A DNA stretch of 46,922 nucleotides from JAMDCX01 sp049977145 (lineage in GTDB: Bacteria; Planctomycetota; Phycisphaerae; WQYP01), in contig JBMFGW010000016.1 of the NCBI GenBank assembly GCA_049977145.1, positions 1-46,922 on the forward strand. The letters run 5' to 3'. The notes under the pieces were generated by a model that worked only from the letters and a program-made list of their open reading frames with translations, did no database searches and was not told the origin of the DNA. Positions 34,272 through 42,294 of the stretch are shown here, piece after piece. The translations under genes and the position numbers were made by a program. The first letter of the stretch is position 1, and the number at the start of each line of letters is the position of its first letter.

Positions 34272-34609
34272 TAGCGTGTGCCTCCTGATTTTTTCGGGCC
34301 TGCCAGCCATAACCGTCGGCAGCAATACCTAATCCAGCGTGCCATACATATACAATAGGTTAATCTCTCGACCGCTGTACAGCAACCGTGCCGCGCTCAT
34401 CACCTGCCGCGCCCATCGCTCTGGAGTGGCAATACGTATGTACAATCCGGCATTCGCCATGGCTGGCAATAAAAACCGGCGTGCTCCATCGAAACTTGAT
34501 TGGGGGAGGACAGTTTTACCGCAGTGCATTTGCTGGTATGATTTGCAGCGCTGCGGATAGGTTGCGGTAAGGGCGGAAGAGCGGAAGTTGCTGTGAACAT
34601 GGAGTTTTT
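34272..34609. other. Gap without a supported gene
   Basis: This gap separates the divergent secreted-protein and trpB2 genes. A 66-codon minus-strand frame (34329-34529) has no RBS or recognisable domain. ATGGAG at 34600-34605 is the likely RBS of trpB2. Confidence 0.4.
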
Positions 34610-35911
34610 ATGACCACGCGTTATGTGTTGCCTGAATCCGGTATTCCCACCCACTGGTACAACATCCAGGCGGATATGCCTACGCCGATGCCCCCGCCCT
34701 TGCATCCGGGAACCCGACAGCCCGCGACGGCGGCTGATTTTGCGGCAATTTTTTGTGAACCCATACTGGAACAGGAAATGTCCACCGCACGCTTTATTAA
34801 AATTCCCGATCCCGTGCGGGAAGCCTATGCCTTGTGGCGGCCCACGCCGTTGCTGCGCGCTGTACGCCTCGAACAGGCTTTGCGGACGCCGGCGCATATT
34901 TATTACAAATATGAAGGTTCTTCGCCGGCGGGCAGTCACAAACCAAACTCCGCCGTACCACAGGCCTATTACAACAAGCTGGCGGGCGTTCGTCGTCTGT
35001 CCACGGAAACCGGGGCCGGCCAATGGGGCGCTTCCCTGGCGTTAGCGTGTCAGATATTCGGCATTGAGTGTGTGGTGTATCAGGTTCGCGTTTCTTTTGA
35101 CCGTAATCCATACCGTAAAATGCTCATGAACACATGGGGAGCCGTGGTACACGCGTCACCATCTTCGCAAACCCGCTACGGGCGGGAACTTCTGGCCGCC
35201 GAACCCAACAATCCCGGCTCACTGGGCATCGCTATTTCCGAGGCCATAGAAGATGCGGTAAGCCACCCGCATACCAAGTATGCGTTAGGCAGTGTGTTAA
35301 ATCATGTCTGCATGCACCAGACGGTCATTGGTCAGGAGGCGCTTGCGCAGATGGAAATGGCCGGGGAATATCCCGATGTGGTCATCGGCTGTGTCGGTGG
35401 TGGTTCTAATTTCTCTGGCCTGTCATTTCCCTTTGTGTACCGCAATATTTCGGAAAATCGGAAGACCCGCCTGCTGGCGGTGGAACCGGCCGTATGCGCC
35501 AGCCTGACGGTGGGTGAAAGGCGGTATGATTTCGGGGATACCGCCGAGATGACTCCTCTTATGATGATGTACACACTTGGTCATAAGTTTATGCCACCAT
35601 CCATTCACGCCGGCGGCTTGCGCTATCATGGCATGGCTCCCACCGTATCACATCTGTATCATCATAAACTGATCGAAGCGAAATCATACTCGCAGACGCA
35701 GTGTTTCCAGGCGGCGCTGCAATTTGCCCATACCGAAGGCCTGATCCCCGCGCCGGAATCCTCCCATGCCGTCCGCGCTGCCATTGATGAGGCGCTGGAG
35801 GCCAAAGAGACCGGTGAAAAACGGGTGATTCTGTTTAATCTTTCCGGCCATGGCCTGCTGGAGTTGCCGGCCTATGATGCCTATATGTCCGGAAAGCTTG
35901 GCAATAGCTGA
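34610..35911 (+). CDS. trpB2: TrpB2-type tryptophan synthase beta chain
   Basis: This 433-residue PLP enzyme joins indole and serine to tryptophan. The PLP lysine lies in EGSSPAGSHKPNSA, the phosphate-binding glycine loop in VGGGSNFSG, and STETGAGQWGASLA matches the beta subunit. The N-terminal extension with WYNIQADMP and the length over 430 mark the TrpB2 subgroup, which often acts without TrpA. It is convergent with trpC, which is a usual trp neighbour. Confidence 0.94.
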   Translation: MTTRYVLPESGIPTHWYNIQADMPTPMPPPLHPGTRQPATAADFAAIFCEPILEQEMSTARFIKIPDPVREAYALWRPTPLLRAVRLEQALRTPAHIYYKYEGSSPAGSHKPNSAVPQAYYNKLAGVRRLSTETGAGQWGASLALACQIFGIECVVYQVRVSFDRNPYRKMLMNTWGAVVHASPSSQTRYGRELLAAEPNNPGSLGIAISEAIEDAVSHPHTKYALGSVLNHVCMHQTVIGQEALAQMEMAGEYPDVVIGCVGGGSNFSGLSFPFVYRNISENRKTRLLAVEPAVCASLTVGERRYDFGDTAEMTPLMMMYTLGHKFMPPSIHAGGLRYHGMAPTVSHLYHHKLIEAKSYSQTQCFQAALQFAHTEGLIPAPESSHAVRAAIDEALEAKETGEKRVILFNLSGHGLLELPAYDAYMSGKLGNS

Positions 35912-35919
35912 GAGCCTGC

Positions 35920-36735
35920 TTAATTCGCCGGCGAAGCCCCCTTCAGGTTCGCCATCGTGCCACCAATGTCTTCGCTGCGCATCAACGTTTCGCCAATGAG
36001 CACCGAGCGTATTCCCGCAGCCCGTAATCGTAGAATATCCGAGCGATTGTGAATGCCGCTTTCCGCCACCAGCACCGTCTTATTCTCCACGAATTCAGCG
36101 AGGTGGATGCTGTTTTCCACATTCACCTTGAAGGTGGTCAGATCACGGTTGTTAATCCCCAACAGGCTGTTGCCGCCCAAGGGAGAACCCAGCAACTTAT
36201 GTATCCGCAACAACTGATTCTTTTCATGCACTTCAATAAGTGCCGTCAACCGTAGTTCCGCCGCCAGGTTCAGTAAATCCGGCATTTCTACATCGTCCAG
36301 AATCTCCGCAATCAGCAGAATAGCATCTGCGCCCGCCGCCCGGGACTCCCATACCTGATACCGATCAATAATGAAATCCTTCCGCAGAATCGGCACGGTT
36401 ACCGCCTGGCGGATCGCACGCAGATAAGCTAAGGATCCATGAAAATATTTCTGGTCCGTCAGCACCGAGAGTGCATCGGCGCCTGCGGCGCAGTATGCTT
36501 TAGCAATGCCGATGGGATCAAAATCATCCCGAATCACACCCGCGGAGGGTGAGGCTTTTTTCACCTCCGCAATGACATGGACCAGATCCGCCGGAGGGCT
36601 GGTCATGGCGGTAAAAAAATTCCGGGGACGCGGTGCCTGTTGGCAACGCGACTGCAGCTCGGTTAACGGAACGCGGACCTTGGCTGCGGCCACCTCCCGC
36701 TTTTTGGTTATGACGATCCTCTGGAGAATATTCAA
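35920..36735 (-). CDS. trpC: Indole-3-glycerol-phosphate synthase
   Basis: This 271-residue TIM barrel catalyses the ring closure that gives indole-3-glycerol phosphate. VIAEVKKASPSAGVI holds the catalytic Lys, SVLTDQKYFHGS and PILRKDFIID the next strands, ALIEVHEKNQL and LLGINNRDLTTF the Glu and Asn, and LVAESGIHNRSD the phosphate site. The start is TTG 36735 with AAAAAGGAA upstream; no closer ATG exists. Its stop is 8 bp from that of trpB2 (tail to tail). Confidence 0.95.
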   Translation of the reverse strand: MNILQRIVITKKREVAAAKVRVPLTELQSRCQQAPRPRNFFTAMTSPPADLVHVIAEVKKASPSAGVIRDDFDPIGIAKAYCAAGADALSVLTDQKYFHGSLAYLRAIRQAVTVPILRKDFIIDRYQVWESRAAGADAILLIAEILDDVEMPDLLNLAAELRLTALIEVHEKNQLLRIHKLLGSPLGGNSLLGINNRDLTTFKVNVENSIHLAEFVENKTVLVAESGIHNRSDILRLRAAGIRSVLIGETLMRSEDIGGTMANLKGASPAN

Positions 36736-36848
36736 CGTATATTCCTTTTTCAGGAGACCACAGTATTCATCCGCATCCGCTTCATACTCAATGTTTTTCC
36801 GACGTTAAGTACCTTGAAACTTTTCTGGCCGCACACTTCTACATCCTG

Positions 36849-37844
36849 GTGCTGCTGGCGTTGGCTGCCAGCTTTTATGTCATTATACGCGCCGGAGTCT
36901 TTTCTGCCGGACCTCTGCAAACAGCACGCCCACGCCGCAATCTGCTACATTTTACCGACATTGTGCTGGTATTGCTTTTCTATATCTGTACCGGCAGCGC
37001 CGCTGCCGTTGTGGCACAATACGTGCCCGCCACACCAAGGTCCTCCCTGATCGAAATTGTTGCCGGCCTCTCCGTTATTGTGGCTGTCGTTTTCTTTGCC
37101 AACTACTGGTTCGAGCAAAAACTTTCCGGCTTGGGCGTTGTGGTACGTAATATCCCGCGCGGTTTGGTCTTGGGATTCTTAAGTTTTGTCGCTATCGCAC
37201 CCATTCTGTATATTGTGCTCGCCGTTACCGATGTGATTGCCAAGCATGTGACGCATCATCTGCCGCCAGTGCATCCGGCGCTCAAGGCGATGGCCAGCGA
37301 CCACTCGCCTGTGAGCTTGGGAATGCTGGTCTTCATTGTGGTGGTGGTGGCGCCGATATCGGAAGAGTTTTTCTTCCGTGGGTTAATTCAATCCTGGCTG
37401 AGCCAGAAATTGGCGTTGGGGCGGGCGAAGTCGCCGCCACCGCATCAGCCAAGCACTGGGAATTTGCCGGATTGGGAACCGTACTCCGGTGATCCCGCGG
37501 AACTTACAATAGCCCCGCCAACCTCTGCCGCCGCCGCAACCGGCGCCGCCGACATTCCCGGCGTGTCGGCCCCGGTCACACCGCCGATACGCAACTGGCC
37601 ACAGGCCCCCTGGCTCCCTTGGAGCCGTTGGATCGCCATTCTCATCACCGCCGTCGTGTTCGCCGGAGTTCACTACATGGTAACCCCAGGCTATGACGAA
37701 TATTTTCCGGTTCTTTTTCTCCTGGGGGTTGCCCTGGGTTACATGTACGAACGCACCGGCAATATATGGACGGATATCACCATGCATGCGTGCTTTAACC
37801 TCATTCCCACGCTGCTGATTCTTTCCGGCGTGCAGCCTAAATAG
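36849..37844 (+). CDS. CPBP family intramembrane metalloprotease
   Basis: This membrane protein has about eight helices. The three CPBP motifs are present: EEFFFRG, then FAGVHYM, and finally TDITMHACFNL, giving the Glu-Glu, His and His/Asn ligands. Between motifs 1 and 2 lies a Pro/Ala-rich insert of about 60 residues. The GTG at 36849 is a minimum start: the frame stays open upstream through TFLAAHFYILVLL, and AGGAG at 36752-36756 is 8 nt before an ATT codon (36765) in that frame. CPBP proteases cleave prenylated or other membrane substrates; the substrate is unknown. Confidence 0.8.
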   Translation: MLLALAASFYVIIRAGVFSAGPLQTARPRRNLLHFTDIVLVLLFYICTGSAAAVVAQYVPATPRSSLIEIVAGLSVIVAVVFFANYWFEQKLSGLGVVVRNIPRGLVLGFLSFVAIAPILYIVLAVTDVIAKHVTHHLPPVHPALKAMASDHSPVSLGMLVFIVVVVAPISEEFFFRGLIQSWLSQKLALGRAKSPPPHQPSTGNLPDWEPYSGDPAELTIAPPTSAAAATGAADIPGVSAPVTPPIRNWPQAPWLPWSRWIAILITAVVFAGVHYMVTPGYDEYFPVLFLLGVALGYMYERTGNIWTDITMHACFNLIPTLLILSGVQPK

Positions 37845-37993
37845 ATTTATGCGGCAACCGGATGAAAAACGCAACGGCATGTTGCTCCAAGTTCTGTTGC
37901 GCCCGCCCCGCGGCACCGTAGCTTTAGGGGCGGGCATTCTGCCCGACAGTGAATTTTTACGCTGCCATAATCCTGCGTCCGCACCCCCAGGGC

Positions 37994-38030
37994 CATCACA
38001 CCATGCGGTGGAATGTGGTGTGGTGTTTTT
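37994..38030 (+). terminator. Rho-independent terminator of the CPBP gene
   Basis: CATCACACCA (37994-38003) pairs with TGGTGTGGTG (38016-38025) with one wobble, followed directly by TTTTT. This is a textbook intrinsic terminator. It lies between the CPBP and XylR genes and may also shield the convergent xylR transcript. Confidence 0.8.
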
Positions 38031-38055
38031 CATCAGCAGCGCTTATGACAATACC

Positions 38056-39339
38056 CTATAGCTCGTGCATGGTTTTTCGGCGATATTGGGTTGGACTCAT
38101 TCCGGTATCACGCTTGAAAGCGCGGGCCAGGTATTGCGATGATGAATAATTCATGCGTCGGACAATTTCGCCGATGGACATAGCGCCACGGAGCAGGATT
38201 TTCAGATGTTCCAAACGCACCCGGTGAATTTCTTCCGCCAGGGAGTGGCCCAGCTTTCGCTGAAATTTCATTTCTAAACTACGCCGACTTACCGATAAAT
38301 GCGGCATCAGAGTTTTGACACTTAGATGTTCCGCCGCGTGTTTCTTGATGTAGTCCAACGCCGCGTGAACATCCGCGTCCACGACGACAGTATTATCGGA
38401 AGATCGCCGTTCGGTTACCCCGAACGGCGTCAGCAAGTCCGGCTCTGCCGGCGTGGCACCGCCCGCGAGCATGGAATTGAGAAGTTTGGCCGCCCGCCAG
38501 CCTATTCGGTCATCACGGGTGGCGATGCTCGACAGTGGTGGATCCACGAGTTGGCAGAAAAGAACGTCATCATCAACTCCCAGTACCGCGATATGATCCG
38601 GGACTTGCAGATGTGCGTTCTCGGCGGCGCGCAGCAGGAACCCGGCCCAGTAATCGCAACCGCAAAATACCGCGGTATGCGGTGGCAAGGTTGTAAGCCA
38701 TTTGGTAATTGATAGCTCTGGATCGCAGTGTGTTTTACGCCCGTGTGCATGGGCGTTGGGCAATACTCCCGGAAATATGCTCACTGGAGGCGCCGCTGCG
38801 GTCTGACCATCTATACGCTTGAAGAATTCGTTAATGGCCTGAGCAAATCCATCCTTGCGCAACTTACTCCAGCGCAGCCACGGAGGATCAAAGGGATCCA
38901 GCGCATCGAGACCGCAGTAAGCAAAGCTCCGGTAGCCTTTTTGCAAAAAGTATTCCGCCGCCTGCCGCCCCACCGCGAAATCATCCACGCCGACGCGGGG
39001 AAATCCGCTCAACGCCATCGGATGCATCAATTGCACGACGGGCTTTTTGAATCCCGCGCAAAACCGCGCCAGGCTCGGACTATTAATCTCGGCGAGTATA
39101 CCGTCGGGCCGCCACTGGCGCATTTGTGTCCGTGCGGATCGACTATAGGTGATATCGGTCAACGGAAAAACCGCGAGATGCCATTTAGGGTTCCGCGATT
39201 CTGGGTTCCCGCCCGCCTGTTGCGCCACACAATATCGCCCCACCCCGTGTAGAATCTCCCGCGCGTAATTCCGTTCGATGCTCAGCATGACCGCGACACG
39301 CCGAATACCCTTGGACGTTGTGGCCGAAGTATGGTTCAT
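38056..39339 (-). CDS. XylR-type regulator (LacI-like sugar domain plus AraC HTH)
   Basis: This 427-residue regulator has a periplasmic-binding-like domain (RRVAVMLSIERNYAREIL, with VQLMHPMALSGFPRVGVDD and VFCGCDYWAGFLL, VLGVDDDVLFCQLVDPPLSSI) and a C-terminal AraC DNA-binding domain (SRRSLEMKFQRKLGHSLAEEI then ...FKRDTGMSPTQYRR). Such proteins bind a sugar and activate or repress sugar genes. It lies upstream and divergent to a secreted-glycosidase region, which it may control. ATG 39339 has no RBS; TATACT ends 8 bp before it. A near-perfect direct repeat lies about 40-90 bp upstream. Confidence 0.9.
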   Translation of the reverse strand: MNHTSATTSKGIRRVAVMLSIERNYAREILHGVGRYCVAQQAGGNPESRNPKWHLAVFPLTDITYSRSARTQMRQWRPDGILAEINSPSLARFCAGFKKPVVQLMHPMALSGFPRVGVDDFAVGRQAAEYFLQKGYRSFAYCGLDALDPFDPPWLRWSKLRKDGFAQAINEFFKRIDGQTAAAPPVSIFPGVLPNAHAHGRKTHCDPELSITKWLTTLPPHTAVFCGCDYWAGFLLRAAENAHLQVPDHIAVLGVDDDVLFCQLVDPPLSSIATRDDRIGWRAAKLLNSMLAGGATPAEPDLLTPFGVTERRSSDNTVVVDADVHAALDYIKKHAAEHLSVKTLMPHLSVSRRSLEMKFQRKLGHSLAEEIHRVRLEHLKILLRGAMSIGEIVRRMNYSSSQYLARAFKRDTGMSPTQYRRKTMHEL

Positions 39340-39376
39340 GGATTGAAAGTATAACCGGATATTACAAATCGTCCAC

Positions 39377-39426
39377 TGCGCAAAAGAGCACATTATGGGT
39401 GTTTTCCATTTGCGCAAAAAGGCACA
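39377..39426. promoter_or_regulatory. Direct-repeat operator candidate upstream of the XylR gene
   Basis: TGCGCAAAAGAGCACA (39377-39392) and TGCGCAAAAAGGCACA (39411-39426) differ at 2 of 16 positions and start 34 bp apart, about three helix turns. AraC-type regulators often bind direct repeats. Autoregulation or control of the divergent PEP-CTERM region is likely. Confidence 0.55.
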
Positions 39427-39489
39427 CAGGATTCGCAAGATAGCAGCGCGGGCGGGGAAAAACCACAGTAAGATAAAGCAAGATGTTTC

Positions 39490-39775
39490 AGAGGCCGCAT
39501 CGCAAGTTTGAATGCGGCATGGGCTGTGAAAGCCAAAAACCTTCCCGCGGCTGCGGTGGAGAAACCGCCCAAGGCCGACAAACCAGGGAAGGAATCAGGG
39601 TGTATGTGCCGCCCGCGATAGCGTGGCGGCGTTAACATGCTGGCCGTCGGCATGAGTATTAGGGAAAGGAGGTTATAAGGCGGAAAGGTTTTTCAGGCGA
39701 GTTGGCCAAGGTGGGCCGACTTGGGTTTTCCTCATGGAGCTTTCAACTCTATATTTGCCAACCGTGCGGTTGGCG
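39490..39775 (+). ncRNA. Candidate structured RNA / 5' leader upstream of the PEP-CTERM gene
   Basis: Four strong hairpins fall in 285 bp: GCCGCAT/ATGCGGC (39494-39518), GCCGCCCGC-GATA-GCGTGGCGGC (39608-39630), AGTTGGCC/GGCCGACT (39700-39721) and GCCAACC-GTGC-GGTTGGC (39757-39774). No gene is seen between 39340 and 39818. No known riboswitch motif was recognised. Confidence 0.35.
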
Positions 39776-39817
39776 TAGAGCGGGAGAGCAAGGTAATTTC
39801 TTTTTAGGAGTTTTCTC

Positions 39818-40507
39818 ATGTTTAGTAAATCACATTTCAATTTTCTGGTGGCTGGTGCCGCCCTCGCGGGGCTGTCATTGTTTTCGGCAGGCAACACCCA
39901 AGCCAACATGATCCAAAATGGGGATTTCTCCGCGAATGCGGCCTCGTATACCACTTCGCCCGGTTACTCAACCGCCGGGTATCAAACCTCACCCAACGGT
40001 CCTACCGGCTGGACCATCAGCGACGTTCACGTTGGAGTTAACGGCCCGGGTACTGGGTTCAGCGCCGAGCCTTTTGCCCCCACCAGCACAAGCGGTGTAA
40101 ACGATTTCGTATTCATCCAAAATCAGAATGTCAACCTCTACCAAACTGTGGCCACCACCGCCGGACAGGCCTACACGCTAACCTATGATGCGGCGGCACG
40201 GTCAGGCGAGACTGCCGATGTGTTGAACGTGATTTTGACGGATGCCACGAATAGTAACCAGATTACAATCCAAACGCCCGCGATCTCCGACGCATCCTTC
40301 ACGCCGTTTACGTTGGATTTCGTTGCACCGTCCTTGTCAACCACCGTTGAATTCTTGAATCAAACCGCTAACAGCCCTATCACTGGTGGTTTTACCGTGG
40401 ATGTATCGAACATCTCCCTGGCTGCGGTTCCCGAACCGGCTACGCTGGGCGTGTTCGCCATAGGCGGCTTGGGGCTGCTGTTGCTGAAGCGGCGGAAGGC
40501 GGTATGA
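39818..40507 (+). CDS. PEP-CTERM sorted surface protein
   Basis: This 229-residue exported protein has a signal peptide (residues 1-29). A beta-sandwich-like domain, possibly carbohydrate-binding, begins NGDFSANAAS (33-42) and runs to DVSNISL (195-201). A classic PEP-CTERM tail follows: VPEPATLGVFAIGG, hydrophobic stretch, KRRKAV. PEP-CTERM proteins are processed by exosortase and linked to exopolysaccharide. TAGGAG precedes ATG 39818. The domain recurs, permuted, in the gene at 42295. Confidence 0.93.
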   Translation: MFSKSHFNFLVAGAALAGLSLFSAGNTQANMIQNGDFSANAASYTTSPGYSTAGYQTSPNGPTGWTISDVHVGVNGPGTGFSAEPFAPTSTSGVNDFVFIQNQNVNLYQTVATTAGQAYTLTYDAAARSGETADVLNVILTDATNSNQITIQTPAISDASFTPFTLDFVAPSLSTTVEFLNQTANSPITGGFTVDVSNISLAAVPEPATLGVFAIGGLGLLLLKRRKAV

Positions 40508-40800
40508 TCCGACGGCGCAATAGGGTGGCGGGCTGTGAATATCGTCCGTTGCACCACCGGCAAAGCCGGCGGCTATGTGAGTTTGGGCGGCGGGTGTCCT
40601 CACTTGGGGGGCGGGTGTCTCACCCGCCATACGTCGGCGGCCATTGGCCTTGGGGGCGCGGGTGTCCCCATCCGCCGTTGGTCGGCCATGGCTGGCCCTG
40701 TGATGCGGATTTCTGCATTGAGAACCGCCGATAATGGATGACAACGGAAGGGCTGGCGAAATTAAAACTCTCGGCCCTTGCCTTTTTCCCGGCCCGCGGC
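40508..40800. repeat. GC-rich intergenic stretch with GGGTGTC repeats
   Basis: No gene is evident. Between about 40577 and 40690 the words GGCGGGTGTC, GGCGGGTGTC and GGCGCGGGTGTCC recur at intervals of 20-50 bp, with ACCCGCC as inverse pairs. A small hairpin CCGGC/GCCGG lies near 40556. Confidence 0.45.
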
Positions 40801-40956
40801 TGAAAACGGTGTCCACGGCGACGTAACGGCGGTGGTCATTCCGGAGCACCGGCATGATAATGCGGTGCCGTCGGTCGTAGTCGAAGCCACGGCACCGGGT
40901 TATCACCACGGTGCTCGGTTTGGCGTTTTTCGCGACGCTGTGAACGGTTACTGCAA
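40801..40956 (+). repeat. Dispersed intergenic element, copy 2
   Basis: This is the plus-strand counterpart of 16380-16560. It shares ATAATGCGG, TCGTAGTCGA, the TATCACCAC core and GCGACGC in the same order and the same reading frame (...APGYHH...). It abuts the RBS of the pilin-like gene, so it could carry its promoter or leader. Confidence 0.65.
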
Positions 40957-40969
40957 AAGGAGATTCAAC

Positions 40970-42121
40970 ATGAAACGTCGTGGTTTAGAAAGAAGGTGTA
41001 TTATGAGGAATCCGGAAAGAATCCAAGAGCAGGAAGTAAATGGAATCTCAGCGACTCAAGGCGACACTAACTCCTGTCTCCTAACTCGCGTGGCCCACGG
41101 CCTCAACGACCAACGATCAACGATCCATGATCGGAAAAAAGGAACTCCTGAGATTTTAAGGGCGGCGAAGCCGCCCGGCTCATTGGTCATTGGTCATCGG
41201 TCATTGAACCGCAAGGCGGCGTTCACCCTCATCGAGCTACTTGTGGTCATCAGCATTATCGCCATTCTCATTGCCCTGTTGTTGCCCGCGCTAGCGCGGG
41301 CCAAGCAATTAGCACTGCGGCTACAGTGTGCCTCCAATATGCGGCAGATAGGAATCGCCCTGCATGAATATGCCAATGAATATCGCGGGCAGTATCCGCT
41401 GAGTTATAGCGGCAACTGGCCCTTCGGGGGGTGGGGAACCTACAATTTCAGCACCGGGGGATATGACCAATATCCGACATGGGGGTTGGGGATGCTCTAT
41501 TTCGATTCCTTTGGAACCAATGGTAATTCAATTGTCAACCCCACGCCGGGTATTTTGAACCCCACCTTTCAGGGCATTTCCATGCTTTTTTCACCATACC
41601 CCGGCGGCTTTAACCCAACCGGTCCCGTCGACAACATAAATAACCCAACCGTCACCGGGGCGCCAACGCTGTCCAACTATAACAGCAACGGCCTGTTTGT
41701 TGAGTGGGCCTATTTGGATACCAGTTTCCAGTATTGGGTGGATCGCGGACCGGATTGGAAGCCCGCCGGTGATCTTTACGCGGTTGACAACCCCGGATGG
41801 AACGCTCCGAGCGGTGCTGGATGGCAATTCTACAATATAAACACCGATCACATGCCGGCGTTGAATCCACAGTCCAATCCGGGGTCCCTTCTGGTTAGTG
41901 AGCAGGCTTTCTTTACCGACCTGACCGCACAACTCGGAACTTCCGGCTGGCCCGTGGCCGGTCCGCTTTCGTGCAACGTGGTTCGACCCAACAATAATTT
42001 TCTGCCTTCAGGTGAACATGAACTATATAATGATGGTGCGGTGGCCTGGCAGCCGCTGTCGCAAATTAAGCCGCGGCTGTATGTTGGGGCTTGGCCGTAC
42101 CTGGGCTACTTCGGGTGGTAA
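40970..42121 (+). CDS. Prepilin-type N-terminal methylation / H-x9-DG domain protein
   Basis: This 383-residue protein carries the type II pseudopilin signature RKAAFTLIELLVVISIIAIL followed by RAKQLALRLQCASNMRQIGIAL, so it should be processed by PilD-like peptidase and exposed at the cell surface. A C-terminal SGEHELYNDGAVAW resembles the H-x9-DG motif. ATG 40970 is 7 nt after AAAAGGAG. This gives an unusually long leader of about 82 residues before the cleavage site, encoded by short-unit repeat DNA. A TTG at 41204 would give the usual short leader (MNRKAAFTLIE). Confidence 0.85.
   Translation: MKRRGLERRCIMRNPERIQEQEVNGISATQGDTNSCLLTRVAHGLNDQRSTIHDRKKGTPEILRAAKPPGSLVIGHRSLNRKAAFTLIELLVVISIIAILIALLLPALARAKQLALRLQCASNMRQIGIALHEYANEYRGQYPLSYSGNWPFGGWGTYNFSTGGYDQYPTWGLGMLYFDSFGTNGNSIVNPTPGILNPTFQGISMLFSPYPGGFNPTGPVDNINNPTVTGAPTLSNYNSNGLFVEWAYLDTSFQYWVDRGPDWKPAGDLYAVDNPGWNAPSGAGWQFYNINTDHMPALNPQSNPGSLLVSEQAFFTDLTAQLGTSGWPVAGPLSCNVVRPNNNFLPSGEHELYNDGAVAWQPLSQIKPRLYVGAWPYLGYFGW
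41070..41210 (+). repeat. Short-unit tandem repeats inside the pilin-like leader
   Basis: Arrays of CTAACTC (41074-41095), CAACGA (41103-41125) and TCATTGG (41180-41206) units run through the leader-coding part. The hairpin GGGCGGC/GCCGCCC (41160-41176) precedes the TCATTGG array. The units equal those seen near 6507-6806. Confidence 0.6.
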
Positions 42122-42154
42122 GCATCCGCGAAATATGATTTCACCGTATTTACA

Positions 42155-42176
42155 CCATCCCGGCGCGCGGGGATGG
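42155..42176 (+). terminator. Hairpin after the pilin-like gene
   Basis: CCATCCC (42155-42161) pairs with GGGATGG (42170-42176) 33 bp after the stop codon. AAAC follows instead of a T-run, so it may be a processing or attenuation structure. Confidence 0.4.
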
Positions 42177-42294
42177 AAACACGCAGTCGGGTGCCTGGCG
42201 AGGCTGTGAAAGTCCGAAGTTGTTTTTGCATTAGCTGCTACCAGCATATTGTGCCGGTCGATGGTTTATTCCCGCTAAAGATAAGGATATTGCA

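Noticed and set aside
34329..34529. 66-codon minus-strand frame upstream of the secreted protein
   Set aside because: No RBS, no domain and no clear extension; kept only as a note.
35900..35925. GAGAGCCTG near the trpB2/trpC junction as another MITE end
   Set aside because: It lacks GGTAATG and most of it is trpC coding sequence.
39393..39653. 86-codon minus-strand frame upstream of the XylR gene
   Set aside because: It overlaps the operator-like repeat and the hairpins and shows no protein signature.
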